From contig NZ_CP133091.1 in NCBI RefSeq assembly GCF_030908385.1, forward strand, positions 3,281,501 through 3,345,500: 64,000 nt of DNA, written 5' to 3'. Positions 45,251 through 53,677 of this stretch are shown in pieces; within the stretch, counting starts at the first letter, position 1; every line of letters begins with the position of its first letter. The notes under the pieces are model-generated. The model was not told where the DNA came from, did no database searches, and saw only the letters and a program-made list of their open reading frames with translations. Source of the stretch: Mangrovimonas sp. YM274. GTDB taxonomy: Bacteria > Bacteroidota > Bacteroidia > Flavobacteriales > Flavobacteriaceae. The position numbers were made by a program, and so were the translations under genes.

Positions 45251-46519
45251 TTGTCTACATATAAATCAGGTTTGAATTTTGCCATAGAACTAGATCAAAA
45301 TGACAACCTTTCTCAATACAGGGACAAATTTCACATCCCTAAAGACGCACAAGGCAACGAGCTAATATACCTTTGCGGAAATTCACTCGGCTTACAGCCC
45401 AAAACGACAAAATCATATATTGACCAAGAATTAGAGGATTGGGCTAATTTAGGAGTTGAGGGCCATACCGATGCCAAAAACCCATGGATGCCATACCATG
45501 AATTCTTAACAGAAAACATGGCTAAAGTTGTTGGTGCCAAACCCATCGAGGTAGTGACCATGAACACCCTCACGGCCAACTTACATTTCATGATGGTGTC
45601 CTTTTATAAGCCAACCCCAAAACGTTATAAAATTGTCATCGAATCTGATGCGTTTCCTAGTGACAAGTATGCTGTAGAATCACAATTGCGCCACCATGGT
45701 TATGACGATAAGGAAGGTTTGATTTTATGGACTCCAAGAGAAGGAGAAGAATTGCTTCGATATGAAGATTTACAGGCTATTTTGGACGCCCATGGCGATG
45801 AGATTGCCTTGATCATGGTTGGAGGTGTCAACTACTATACAGGACAATATTTCGATTTAAAGCGTATTACGCAAATGGGGCATGAACATGGCTGTATGGT
45901 TGGTTTCGACTGTGCCCATGGAGCCGGAAATGTGGAACTCAACCTTCACGATTCGGGAGCCGATTTTGCCGTTTGGTGTACCTATAAGTACCTCAACTCA
46001 GGACCAGGAAGTTTGGCAGGTGCCTTTGTGCATGAGCGCCATGCCCATGACAAAACCCTTAACCGTTTTACTGGTTGGTGGAGCCACAACAAGCAAACCC
46101 GTTTTAACATGCGTCATGAGTTTGATGTCTTACCGGGAGCAGAAGGTTGGCAATTGTCCAACCCTCCTATTCTTTCCTTGGCGGCTATCAAGGCTTCCTT
46201 GGATATCTTTGGAGAAGTAGGCATCGAAAAACTCTCTAAAAAATCGAAAGAACTAACTGGCTATTTTGAATTCTTACTGAAAGAACTTGGCGAAGACACC
46301 ATTAGAATCATCACTCCTGAAAATCCAGACGAGCGTGGTTGCCAATTGTCCATTCAAGTAAAAAATGCCGATAAAAATCTACATAAAAAATTAACCGAAG
46401 CAGGTGTGATTAGTGACTGGAGAGAGCCTGATGTGATTCGTTGCGCTCCCGTGCCGCTTTATAATTCTTTTCAAGATGTGTACCACATGGTAGACAAGTT
46501 AAAAGCTATTTTAAATTAA
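45251..46519 (+). CDS. kynU: Kynureninase
   Basis: A 422-residue PLP enzyme that cleaves (3-hydroxy)kynurenine to (3-hydroxy)anthranilate and alanine. The start is TTG 45251; no ATG lies between it and the promoter element. Motifs: L-C-G-N-S-L-G-L-Q-P, F-P-S-D-K-Y-A, G-F-D-C-A-H-G-A-G-N, and C-T-Y-K-Y-L-N-S-G-P-G with the PLP lysine. First gene of the cluster; with Kmo next to it, 3-hydroxykynurenine is the natural substrate. Confidence 0.96.
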   Translation: MSTYKSGLNFAIELDQNDNLSQYRDKFHIPKDAQGNELIYLCGNSLGLQPKTTKSYIDQELEDWANLGVEGHTDAKNPWMPYHEFLTENMAKVVGAKPIEVVTMNTLTANLHFMMVSFYKPTPKRYKIVIESDAFPSDKYAVESQLRHHGYDDKEGLILWTPREGEELLRYEDLQAILDAHGDEIALIMVGGVNYYTGQYFDLKRITQMGHEHGCMVGFDCAHGAGNVELNLHDSGADFAVWCTYKYLNSGPGSLAGAFVHERHAHDKTLNRFTGWWSHNKQTRFNMRHEFDVLPGAEGWQLSNPPILSLAAIKASLDIFGEVGIEKLSKKSKELTGYFEFLLKELGEDTIRIITPENPDERGCQLSIQVKNADKNLHKKLTEAGVISDWREPDVIRCAPVPLYNSFQDVYHMVDKLKAILN

Positions 46520-46548
46520 ACACACCGTCTGACGTTTGACAACTAAAA

Positions 46549-47964
46549 ATGAATAACACACAACAAAATGTATTGATTATTGGCGCTGGACTTTGCGGCA
46601 GCCTTTTAGCCCTTCGTCTTGGACAAAGGGGTTATAAAGTGACCGTTTATGAAATGCGCCCAGATTTGCGAAAAGTAGACATTAGTGCTGGACGCTCCAT
46701 TAACCTAGCATTTTCAGATCGTGGCATCAAAGCCATGAAAATGGTAGGCATTCAAGACCAAATTGAGCCATTGTGCATTCCTATGAACGGAAGAATGCTC
46801 CACGACTTGGAAGGCAACACGAATTTTTCTCCCTATAGCGGAAGAAATGAGTACATTAATTCCATTTCAAGAGGAGGCCTCAATGCTTTGTTATTGGACG
46901 AAGCCGAAAAGCATGAAAACGTCACCATTCATTTCAACAAAAAATGCAAGTCGGTTGACTTTGAAAATACCACTGCGCTTTTTAAAGACTACGATACCAA
47001 TACCGAATTTGAAGCAAATGCCGATGTCATCTTCGCTACGGATGGCGCAGGTTCTGCCATGAGAAAAAGCTATTATTTGGGCAAAAAGTTCCTATTTAGC
47101 TTTTCACAGAATTATCTAACACATGGCTACAAGGAATTAAGTATTCCTCCAACCGAAGACGGTGGTTTTAGAACCTACAAAAACGCCCTCCATATTTGGG
47201 GTCGCGATGCCTTTATGCTCATCGCCCTTCCAAATTTGGACGGCAGCTTTACGGTAACACTGTTTTTAAGTTTTGATGAAGGCGAATACAATTTCAATAA
47301 TTTAACCACTAAAGAGCGTGTTGAAGAATTCTTCTCCACTTACTTTAAGGATGCTTTGGAATTGATGCCAAATCTGGCCGAAGAGTTTTTTGAAAACCCA
47401 ACAGCACCACTTGGAACCGTAAAATGTTCACCTTGGCACTATAAGGGCAACACCTTATTGATGGGAGATGCCGCCCATGCCATTGTACCATTTTATGGAC
47501 AGGGCATGAATGCTTCTTTTGAAGATGTCACCGAATTGGATAAGGTTTTGGAAGAAGGCCACACCGATTGGGAAACCATTTTTAAAATCTACGAAGCCAA
47601 CAGAAAAAAGGACACCGATGCCATAGCCGATTTGGCCATCGACAATTTCTTTGAAATGAAAGGGCACGTGAACAAGGCCAATTTCAGGGATAAGCGCCAA
47701 TTGGAAATGGCCCTTGAAAAAACCTTCCCAACTGAATATTCCTCTAAATATTCCCTTGTAACCTTCCATGAAGAACTTGGCTATCAAGAAGCCATGTTAC
47801 GTGGAAGAGCCCAAGACAAAGCCATCTTAAACATGTTGGCTGACGGCATTATTTCCAATGTTGAAGACTTGACCGAAACAGAACTTAAAGAAACCTTAGA
47901 ACACATAAAAACCGCTACCGAGAACATTTTGGAAGATGACAGAATAGCGGGAATGAAACAATAA
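46549..47964 (+). CDS. kmo: Kynurenine 3-monooxygenase
   Basis: A 471-residue FAD monooxygenase that hydroxylates kynurenine with NADPH and oxygen. FAD motif [12 protein letters not shown] at the N-terminus; second FAD motif [17 protein letters not shown] near residue 305; [10 protein letters not shown] near 55. A hydrophobic C-terminal membrane anchor as in eukaryotic Kmo is absent, as is usual in bacteria. It ends 2 bp before the RidA-type gene. Confidence 0.95.
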   Translation: MNNTQQNVLIIGAGLCGSLLALRLGQRGYKVTVYEMRPDLRKVDISAGRSINLAFSDRGIKAMKMVGIQDQIEPLCIPMNGRMLHDLEGNTNFSPYSGRNEYINSISRGGLNALLLDEAEKHENVTIHFNKKCKSVDFENTTALFKDYDTNTEFEANADVIFATDGAGSAMRKSYYLGKKFLFSFSQNYLTHGYKELSIPPTEDGGFRTYKNALHIWGRDAFMLIALPNLDGSFTVTLFLSFDEGEYNFNNLTTKERVEEFFSTYFKDALELMPNLAEEFFENPTAPLGTVKCSPWHYKGNTLLMGDAAHAIVPFYGQGMNASFEDVTELDKVLEEGHTDWETIFKIYEANRKKDTDAIADLAIDNFFEMKGHVNKANFRDKRQLEMALEKTFPTEYSSKYSLVTFHEELGYQEAMLRGRAQDKAILNMLADGIISNVEDLTETELKETLEHIKTATENILEDDRIAGMKQ

Positions 47965-47966
47965 GC

Positions 47967-48374
47967 ATGAGCGAAGAAAAGAAAGTAACCCCTAGAGGTG
48001 CCTACCCACACGTAAAGGTAGTTGGCGATTTTATTTTTGTTTCCGGAACCAGTTCCAGAAGACCAGACAACTCCATTGCTGGTGTAGAATTGGTAGATGA
48101 AATGAACACCAAAATTTTCAATATTGAAGTACAGACCCAAGAGGTTTTAAAGAACATCGACAAGACCTTACAAACCGTTGGTGCCAGTTTAAAAGATGTT
48201 GTAGACGTTACCACGTTTTTGGTAAACATGAATGACTTTGCAGGCTACAACAAAGCCTATGGCGAGTTTTTCGACAAGGGCACTGGCCCTACAAGAACCA
48301 CTGTGGCCGTACACCAATTGCCACATCCGGATTTGTTGATTGAAATAAAAGTAACGGCTTATAAAAAGGCCTAG
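47967..48374 (+). CDS. RidA-family protein, likely 2-aminomuconate deaminase
   Basis: A 135-residue YjgF/YER057c/UK114 protein: [24 protein letters not shown], and G-P-T-R-T-T-V-A-V with the substrate-binding Arg. RidA proteins act as imine/enamine deaminases; within an anthranilate-type cluster the expected reaction is deamination of 2-aminomuconate to 4-oxalocrotonate. That assignment rests on context, not on residues unique to this activity. Confidence 0.82.
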   Translation: MSEEKKVTPRGAYPHVKVVGDFIFVSGTSSRRPDNSIAGVELVDEMNTKIFNIEVQTQEVLKNIDKTLQTVGASLKDVVDVTTFLVNMNDFAGYNKAYGEFFDKGTGPTRTTVAVHQLPHPDLLIEIKVTAYKKA

Positions 48375-48440
48375 AATAAAGACATCAAACCAAGAATAAT
48401 TTAGAGCCTTTTCAGCTTGGTTCTTCTATCTGTTAATGAA

Positions 48441-49880
48441 ATGAACATTCAAAATTATATCAACGGTGAATTCCTCTCACCTTCCTCAGAAAGTTGGTTG
48501 GACAATTATTGCCCAGCCAATGGTGAAGTCTATGGCCAAATTCCGAACTCTTCCAAAGAAGATGTAGAAAACGCTTATATCGCAGCCAAATCGGCGTTCC
48601 CTACTTGGTCGCAAACCACTTTGGAAGAACGCAGCAGAATTCTCCTAAAAATTTCAGAACTGATAGAAGCCAATTTGGAGGACCTTGCCAAGGCTGAAAG
48701 TATCGACAATGGAAAACCTCTAAGCCTGGCCAGATCCATTGATATCCCAAGAGCGGCCAGCAATTTCCGTTTCTTCGGAAATGCCATTACGCAATTCGCT
48801 AGTGAAAGTCACGAAAGCGTAGGCCAACAAGCAGTGAACTATACATTGCGTCAACCTATTGGTGTAGTAGGCTGTATTTCACCTTGGAATTTGCCTTTAT
48901 ATTTATTCACATGGAAAATCGCCCCTGCGATTGCAGCAGGAAACTGCGTGGTGGCCAAACCTAGTGAGATCACACCTATGACTGCTTACCTTTTGGGAGC
49001 TATTTGTACACAGGCTGGCTTACCTAAAGGTGTTTTGAATATTGTCCATGGATTGGGAACCTCAACTGGACAGGCCATTATTGAGCATCCAGACATCAAA
49101 GCTATTTCCTTTACCGGAGGCACTGCTACTGGAGCACATATCGCCAAAATTGCAGCACCAATGTTCAAAAAACTATCGCTGGAATTAGGCGGTAAAAATC
49201 CAAACATCATTTTTGCTGATTGCGATTATGAGGATATGCTGAAAACAACCGTTCGATCCTCATTCGCCAACCAAGGACAAATCTGTTTATGCGGTAGCCG
49301 AATTTTTGTGGAACGTCCTATTTACGAAAAGTTCAAAGCCGATTTTGTTGCAAAAGTAAAGGCCCTTAAAATTGGTCATCCATCTGAAGCCTCTACTGAT
49401 ATTGGGGCTTTGGTATCCAAGCCTCATATGAAAAAAGTTAAAAGCTATATTGACATTGCCAAGGAAGAAGGTGGCACGATTCTTTGCGGAGGCAAGCAAG
49501 TAACTGTTGAAGGTTTCGAAAATGGTTATTATTTGGAGCCAACTGTTATAGAAGTGCCTACGGACGAATGTCGCGTGAACCAAGAAGAAATTTTTGGTCC
49601 AGTGGTGACCATTATGCCTTTTGACACGGAAGATGAAGTTCTACAAATGGCCAACAAAGTCACCTACGGCCTATCCTCTACCCTTTGGACCAACGATTTG
49701 AAACGTACCATGCGTATGAGCCAACAACTACAAGCAGGAATTGTTTGGGTGAACACGTGGTTGATGAGAGATTTGCGCACGCCTTTTGGTGGTGTAAAAG
49801 CTTCTGGAGTTGGTAGAGAAGGTGGTTTTGAAGCTTTGCGTTTCTTTACCGAAGCCAAGAATGTATGTATTAAATATTAG
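48441..49880 (+). CDS. Aldehyde dehydrogenase, likely 2-aminomuconate-6-semialdehyde dehydrogenase
   Basis: A 479-residue NAD-dependent aldehyde dehydrogenase. The ATG at 48441 is preferred to a TTG at 48417. Motifs: S-P-W-N-L-P-L near residue 155, F-T-G-G-T-A-T-G near 230, general-base Glu in L-E-L-G-G-K-N-P, catalytic Cys in N-Q-G-Q-I-C-L-C-G-S, and Q-E-E-I-F-G-P-V. In this cluster the natural role is oxidation of 2-aminomuconate-6-semialdehyde; close relatives act on 2-hydroxymuconic semialdehyde. 66 bp after the RidA-type gene. Confidence 0.9.
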   Translation: MNIQNYINGEFLSPSSESWLDNYCPANGEVYGQIPNSSKEDVENAYIAAKSAFPTWSQTTLEERSRILLKISELIEANLEDLAKAESIDNGKPLSLARSIDIPRAASNFRFFGNAITQFASESHESVGQQAVNYTLRQPIGVVGCISPWNLPLYLFTWKIAPAIAAGNCVVAKPSEITPMTAYLLGAICTQAGLPKGVLNIVHGLGTSTGQAIIEHPDIKAISFTGGTATGAHIAKIAAPMFKKLSLELGGKNPNIIFADCDYEDMLKTTVRSSFANQGQICLCGSRIFVERPIYEKFKADFVAKVKALKIGHPSEASTDIGALVSKPHMKKVKSYIDIAKEEGGTILCGGKQVTVEGFENGYYLEPTVIEVPTDECRVNQEEIFGPVVTIMPFDTEDEVLQMANKVTYGLSSTLWTNDLKRTMRMSQQLQAGIVWVNTWLMRDLRTPFGGVKASGVGREGGFEALRFFTEAKNVCIKY

Positions 49881-49890
49881 AAAGAAACTC

Positions 49891-49915
49891 TGTCTCCTCG
49901 AGCGCAGCCTAGAGG
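49891..49915 (+). repeat. Left inverted arm flanking the broken GIY-YIG gene
   Basis: TGTCTCCTCGAGCGCAGCCT and onward to 49915. Compared with the reverse complement of 50106-50130 it keeps TGTC, TCG, GC and CAG in register, about half of 25 positions, so the match is degraded. Confidence 0.4.
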
Positions 49916-49922
49916 TTAAATT

Positions 49923-50098
49923 ATGAAAGTATATTTTGTTTATGTATTACTAGGTTCAAATTGTCTTAACTACACAGGAATCAACAAGAATTTAATGATA
50001 TCGAAAAAGCTATCTATTTTGAAAAGAAATTAGCTTTGGCCAACGAAGCCATTAAATTGTTTCAAATATTATCGGAATATCATACATTCAAAATATAA
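49923..50098 (+). pseudogene. Internally deleted GIY-YIG endonuclease gene
   Basis: From ATG 49923 the frame gives M-K-V-Y-F-V-Y-V-L-L-G-S-N, then Y-T-G-I-N-K-N-L, matching the N-terminus of small GIY-YIG proteins (Y-V-Y-I-L-L-C-S ... Y-Y-T-G-x-T-x-x-L). It then shifts: another frame gives E-F-N-D-I-E-K-A-I-Y-F-E-K-K-L, matching their C-terminal F-x-D-I-x-x-A-I-x-x-E-K-x-L, and ends at TAA 50096. The central catalytic part, including the Arg/Glu region, is missing. A remnant inside the kynurenine cluster, between the aldehyde dehydrogenase and the SDR. Confidence 0.7.
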
Positions 50099-50105
50099 GT
50101 CTATA

Positions 50106-50130
50106 GGCCGCGACTGTGCCCGACCTGACA
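50106..50130 (-). repeat. Right inverted arm flanking the broken GIY-YIG gene
   Basis: Read on the minus strand: TGTCAGGTCGGGCACAGTCG and onward. The TGTCA-x-x-TCG start is like the ends of the repeat pair at 5732-5850. Confidence 0.45.
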
Positions 50131-50152
50131 TCAATTAGAAATAAATTAAAAC

Positions 50153-50935
50153 ATGATTTTAAACTTAAACAATAAATATGCTTTGGTTTGCGGGAGTACC
50201 GCAGGCATAGGAAAAGCAACAGCCATTGAATTAGCAAAGGAAGGTGCCAAAGTTACTTTGGTAGCCAGAAATGAAGATAAATTAAAAGCGGTACTTGACG
50301 AATTACCAAACCGCAAAGAGCACTCTTATATCGTGGCCGATTTTTCCAATCCAGAAGCACTGCAACAAAAGGTGACTGATTTTATTTCAGCTCATCACGG
50401 ATTCCATATTTTGGTGAACAATACAGGTGGCCCTGCTGGAGGCCCTGTTTTTGCTGCCAAATTGGAAGAATTTGAAAGCGCCTTTACCAATCACTTAAAA
50501 TGTAACCATGTGTTGGCACAAGCCGTGGTGCCGTTTATGAAAGAAGAAGGTTTCGGGCGTATCATCAATGTGATTTCCACCTCGGTAAAACAACCTCTGG
50601 ACGGACTTGGCGTGAGCAATACCATTCGTGGGGCTGTTGCTAATTGGAGTAAAACTTTGGCCAATGAATTGGGACAATTTGGTATTACGGTAAATAACGT
50701 TTTGCCAGGCGCTACGGGAACTGAGCGTTTGACAGAAATCATCAAAAACAAATCGGCTAAAACTGGCACTAGTGAAGAAGCCGCTGCCGATGCCATGAAA
50801 CAAGCCGTTCCTGCAAAGCGTTTTGCACAGCCAGAAGAGTTGGCCTATGCCGTAACGTTTTTGGCCAGTGAATGTGCCAGCTATATCAACGGAATTAACC
50901 TTCCGGTTGATGGTGGACGCACAAAAAGTTTGTAA
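50153..50935 (+). CDS. Short-chain dehydrogenase/reductase in the kynurenine cluster
   Basis: A 260-residue SDR: cofactor motif C-G-S-T-A-G-I-G-K-A-T near residue 12, N-N-T-G-G-P-A-G-G, I-I-N-V-I-S-T-S with the catalytic Ser, and a C-terminal N-L-P-V-D-G-G. At the usual Y-x-x-x-K site the sequence is S-N-T-I-R-G-A-V-A-N-W-S-K: the Tyr/Lys pair is not evident, as in the divergent SDR group with R-x-x-x-x-x-W-x-K. It has no defined step in the classical pathway; a role on a muconate-type intermediate is inference from position. Confidence 0.8.
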   Translation: MILNLNNKYALVCGSTAGIGKATAIELAKEGAKVTLVARNEDKLKAVLDELPNRKEHSYIVADFSNPEALQQKVTDFISAHHGFHILVNNTGGPAGGPVFAAKLEEFESAFTNHLKCNHVLAQAVVPFMKEEGFGRIINVISTSVKQPLDGLGVSNTIRGAVANWSKTLANELGQFGITVNNVLPGATGTERLTEIIKNKSAKTGTSEEAAADAMKQAVPAKRFAQPEELAYAVTFLASECASYINGINLPVDGGRTKSL

Positions 50936-50943
50936 TTTTATAG

Positions 50944-51012
50944 AAACCCGCGTGAGGGGTTGAAGCAAGCTACCGTGTAGCGCGAAAAACCCGACCCGTT
51001 AGGGGCACGCCC
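50944..51012 (+). repeat. Structured intergenic element, probable dispersed repeat
   Basis: Three small hairpins in a row: AACCC/GGGTT (50945-50961), GCTAC/GTAGC (50969-50981) and CCC/GGG (50995-51004), with G+C content well above the surroundings. The wording GCGTGAGGG, ACCCGACCC and GGGGCACGCCC is reminiscent of sequences repeated in Flavobacteriaceae intergenic DNA (recalled, not searched). It lies between the SDR and haaO-type genes. Confidence 0.45.
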
Positions 51013-51025
51013 AAAATATATTGTA

Positions 51026-51562
51026 ATGAGTAAATTGGTAAGCCCATTAAATTTTAAAAAGTGGATTGACGAAAACCGTCATTTATTAAAACCGCCCGTT
51101 GGCAACAAATGTGTATGGCCCAACGGCGACTATATTGTGATGGTTGTTGGTGGTCCCAACAGTAGAAAAGATTATCACTACAACGAAACACCTGAGTTTT
51201 TCTACCAATTGGAAGGCGATATGGTATTGCGCATCATGAACGATGGCCAACCCGAAGATATTGAAATCAAGGAAGGAGATATTTATTTGCTGCCTCCGGG
51301 TGTGCCACATTCGCCACAACGCAAAGCCAATACGGTTGGTTTGGTGATTGAATACCCAAGAGCCGAAGGTGTTAATGATGCCTTGGAATGGTATTGCGAA
51401 AATTGCAACGAGCAGTTGTATCGCGAAAAGTTTCCGTTGGACAACATTGAAACCGATATGCCTGTAATTTTTGATAAATATTATGGTGATTTGGACAAAC
51501 GCACTTGCACCAATTGCGGACATGTTATGCAGCCACCAGCACCAGTAACAACCGAAGAATAA
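51026..51562 (+). CDS. nbaC: 3-hydroxyanthranilate 3,4-dioxygenase
   Basis: A 178-residue cupin dioxygenase that opens the ring of 3-hydroxyanthranilate to 2-amino-3-carboxymuconate-6-semialdehyde. Iron ligands are seen as His51, Glu57 and His95 (D-Y-H-Y-N-E-T-P-E and G-V-P-H-S), at the same numbers as in the characterised Cupriavidus enzyme. A second, rubredoxin-like metal site has Cys124/127 (C-E-N-C) and Cys161/164 (C-T-N-C), as in the bacterial dimeric form. Eukaryotic-style and bacterial names (HAAO, NbaC) both apply. Confidence 0.95.
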   Translation: MSKLVSPLNFKKWIDENRHLLKPPVGNKCVWPNGDYIVMVVGGPNSRKDYHYNETPEFFYQLEGDMVLRIMNDGQPEDIEIKEGDIYLLPPGVPHSPQRKANTVGLVIEYPRAEGVNDALEWYCENCNEQLYREKFPLDNIETDMPVIFDKYYGDLDKRTCTNCGHVMQPPAPVTTEE

Positions 51563-51595
51563 CCCCAAACCAAAACACTAGCTCATCACCCACCC

Positions 51596-52681
51596 ATGGA
51601 AAAACGCAAACTTCGTATAAACGGCCATTCTCATTTACTTCCCTATCCAGAAGAAATTCCCCAGTTCATGAAAGACAAAGGCATTTTTTGGGTAGACAAG
51701 GACCGAAAATATATGCTTCAGAAAGATTGGAGCCGTCCGGTTACGGACTCTAGTTTCTTTTTAAACGAGAAATTGGAGTGGATGGATCGTTTTAATATTG
51801 ATCATGCCGTAGTCCTAAATTTATCGCAACTGTACGGTAATGGTTTGCGTCTTGAAGAAATGAAGCAGGCCTTACGATTCCAGAATGATTTCAATGGAAG
51901 AATCCAAGCCGAAAACCCCAGTAAATTTACTTGTGGGTTTGTGGTACACCCGGGATTTGTACGAGGTGCTTGCTGGGAAATTGAACGTTGTGTTGAAGAA
52001 TTAGGCATGAACCTATTGTGCTTGCCAACACACTATATGGATACCATTGGTACCTGGCGTTGTATTTTTGATGAGGAAAACGAGCCTATCTTTGAATTGG
52101 CCAATAAATACAATTTGGCGGTAGAAATCCATCCCTATGATGGTGAAAAATTCATTAAACTACAAAACACGTCTTGGCGATTCCACTTAATTTGGATGTT
52201 GGCCCAATGTGCCGATGCCTACCATTTCTTGACCTTAAATGGGTATTATGAAAAGTATCCGAACATGCGGGTTTGTTTTGCGCACGGAGGACAATTGGCA
52301 CAAATTAACCTAGGAAGACGCATCCAAGGATTTGATGGTAGACACGATTTGTTTGAAGGCAAAGTGCATCCAAGAAAAGCCGTTGGCCATAAGAACATTT
52401 TCTTTGATACCTTGGTTCACGACACAGGTTCTTTGGAACTCTTGATCAAAAACCAAACGTCCAAGCAGGTCTTAATAGGTTTGGACGATCCTTACCCTTT
52501 GGGAGAAATGGAAAGTGCCACACAATCTTCCTATCCTGGAAAAATCTTGGACTTAGCCATAGAAAGAAATATTATTAATGAACAAGAAAAAGATGCCATG
52601 TGGGAAAACAATGTCTTGCAATGGCTATATGGGGATGACGAAATCAAAAAGCAAAATTTAATCAATAAGATTTTATCCTAA
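51596..52681 (+). CDS. Amidohydrolase, likely 2-amino-3-carboxymuconate-6-semialdehyde decarboxylase
   Basis: A 361-residue amidohydrolase_2 protein. Metal motif His11-Ser-His13 in I-N-G-H-S-H; further ligand-bearing segments V-E-I-H-P-Y, F-A-H-G-G-Q and G-L-D-D-P-Y-P-L-G-E. The ACMSD family decarboxylates the dioxygenase product to 2-aminomuconate-6-semialdehyde, the substrate of the aldehyde dehydrogenase upstream, so the order fits. Slightly longer than typical ACMSD (~330). Its stop overlaps the start of the next gene by one base. Confidence 0.88.
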   Translation: MEKRKLRINGHSHLLPYPEEIPQFMKDKGIFWVDKDRKYMLQKDWSRPVTDSSFFLNEKLEWMDRFNIDHAVVLNLSQLYGNGLRLEEMKQALRFQNDFNGRIQAENPSKFTCGFVVHPGFVRGACWEIERCVEELGMNLLCLPTHYMDTIGTWRCIFDEENEPIFELANKYNLAVEIHPYDGEKFIKLQNTSWRFHLIWMLAQCADAYHFLTLNGYYEKYPNMRVCFAHGGQLAQINLGRRIQGFDGRHDLFEGKVHPRKAVGHKNIFFDTLVHDTGSLELLIKNQTSKQVLIGLDDPYPLGEMESATQSSYPGKILDLAIERNIINEQEKDAMWENNVLQWLYGDDEIKKQNLINKILS

Positions 52682-53322
52682 TGCATTTTATACCTGAAGC
52701 CTTAGACGACTATGTAGTTGCTCATACAGAGGACGAACCGGAATTACTGCAGCAACTGACAAGGGAAACCTTTCAAAAGATTTTGCAGCCTAGAATGTTG
52801 AGTGGGCATTACCAAGGCCGTTTATTAAGTATGATTTCAAAAATTATCAACCCCAAGAGCATTTTGGAAATTGGTACTTATACAGGCTATTCGGCCCTAT
52901 GTTTAGCAGAAGGGCTTCAGGAACATGGGGTTTTGCACACGATTGACATCAATGAAGAATTGGTGGATTTTCAACGCAAATATTTTGACATCTCTCCTTA
53001 TGGATCCCAAATCCACCAACATTTAGGAGATGCCACGGAAATTATTCCGGAACTGGACCTCACTTACGATTTGGTGTTTATTGACGCAGACAAACCCAAC
53101 TATGTCAACTACTTCCATTTAATTGTGGAGCGACTCAACAAAGGCGGTATTTTATTATCCGATAATGTATTGTGGAGCGGTAAAGTGATCCAACAGGTAA
53201 AAGAGGATGATCTTTCAACTTTGGCACTGTTGGAATACAATAAACTATTGAAAGAAGACAAACGTATTGAAACCGTATTGCTACCTATTAGAGACGGCCT
53301 TACCATCAGCCGAAAATTGTAA
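52681..53322 (+). CDS. Class I SAM-dependent O-methyltransferase
   Basis: A 213-residue protein of the catechol/caffeoyl-CoA O-methyltransferase family: SAM motif L-E-I-G-T-Y-T-G-Y-S-A-L near residue 62, I-D-I-N-E-E, F-I-D-A-D-K-P-N-Y with the metal-binding Asp, and S-D-N-V-L-W-S-G-K-V. Translationally coupled to the decarboxylase gene, yet no methylation step is known in this pathway; it could act on 3-hydroxyanthranilate or be a passenger, and co-transcription alone does not decide. Confidence 0.88.
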   Translation: MHFIPEALDDYVVAHTEDEPELLQQLTRETFQKILQPRMLSGHYQGRLLSMISKIINPKSILEIGTYTGYSALCLAEGLQEHGVLHTIDINEELVDFQRKYFDISPYGSQIHQHLGDATEIIPELDLTYDLVFIDADKPNYVNYFHLIVERLNKGGILLSDNVLWSGKVIQQVKEDDLSTLALLEYNKLLKEDKRIETVLLPIRDGLTISRKL

Positions 53323-53331
53323 AAAGAAACT

Positions 53332-53619
53332 TTACATTTTACGTCTTACAGACCCAGTAAATTGCTCCAAATCATCCTTAACTTTGGTAAGTTCGTCTTG
53401 AACATCTTGGGTAATACTGGTATCAATGCCATTTTTCTCGGCGCTTTTGGTAATTTCCGATTTGATATCTGTAGAGGCATCACGAAGCATGCGCATACCT
53501 TTCCCCAATCCTCTAGCTATTTCAGGAATTTTATCGGCACCAAACACCATGACTACTATAAATAGTATGAACATGACTTCGGTAGTGCCTATAAATAAAA
53601 ATGTTCTTGATAGTATCAC
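53332..53619 (-). CDS. tatA: Twin-arginine translocase subunit TatA/TatE
   Basis: A 95-residue protein starting at GTG 53619. A single N-terminal membrane helix (T-E-V-M-F-I-L-F-I-V-V-M-V-F-G) is followed by the hinge F-G-A-D-K-I-P-E-I-A-R-G-L-G-K and an amphipathic helix, then a charged tail. TatA forms the pore through which folded proteins are exported. No tatC here. Last gene of a minus-strand run behind three paralogous envelope genes, 58 bp after the closest. Confidence 0.93.
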   Translation of the reverse strand: MILSRTFLFIGTTEVMFILFIVVMVFGADKIPEIARGLGKGMRMLRDASTDIKSEITKSAEKNGIDTSITQDVQDELTKVKDDLEQFTGSVRRKM

Positions 53620-53677
53620 GTTGCAAATATACTAAGTAGTTTATTTAGATACTCAGTGTTTCAAAAATATTTAACGG

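Noticed and set aside
53319-53337. TGTAAA/TTTACA hairpin between the methyltransferase gene and tatA
   Set aside because: A six-base A/T stem is too weak to call as a terminator.
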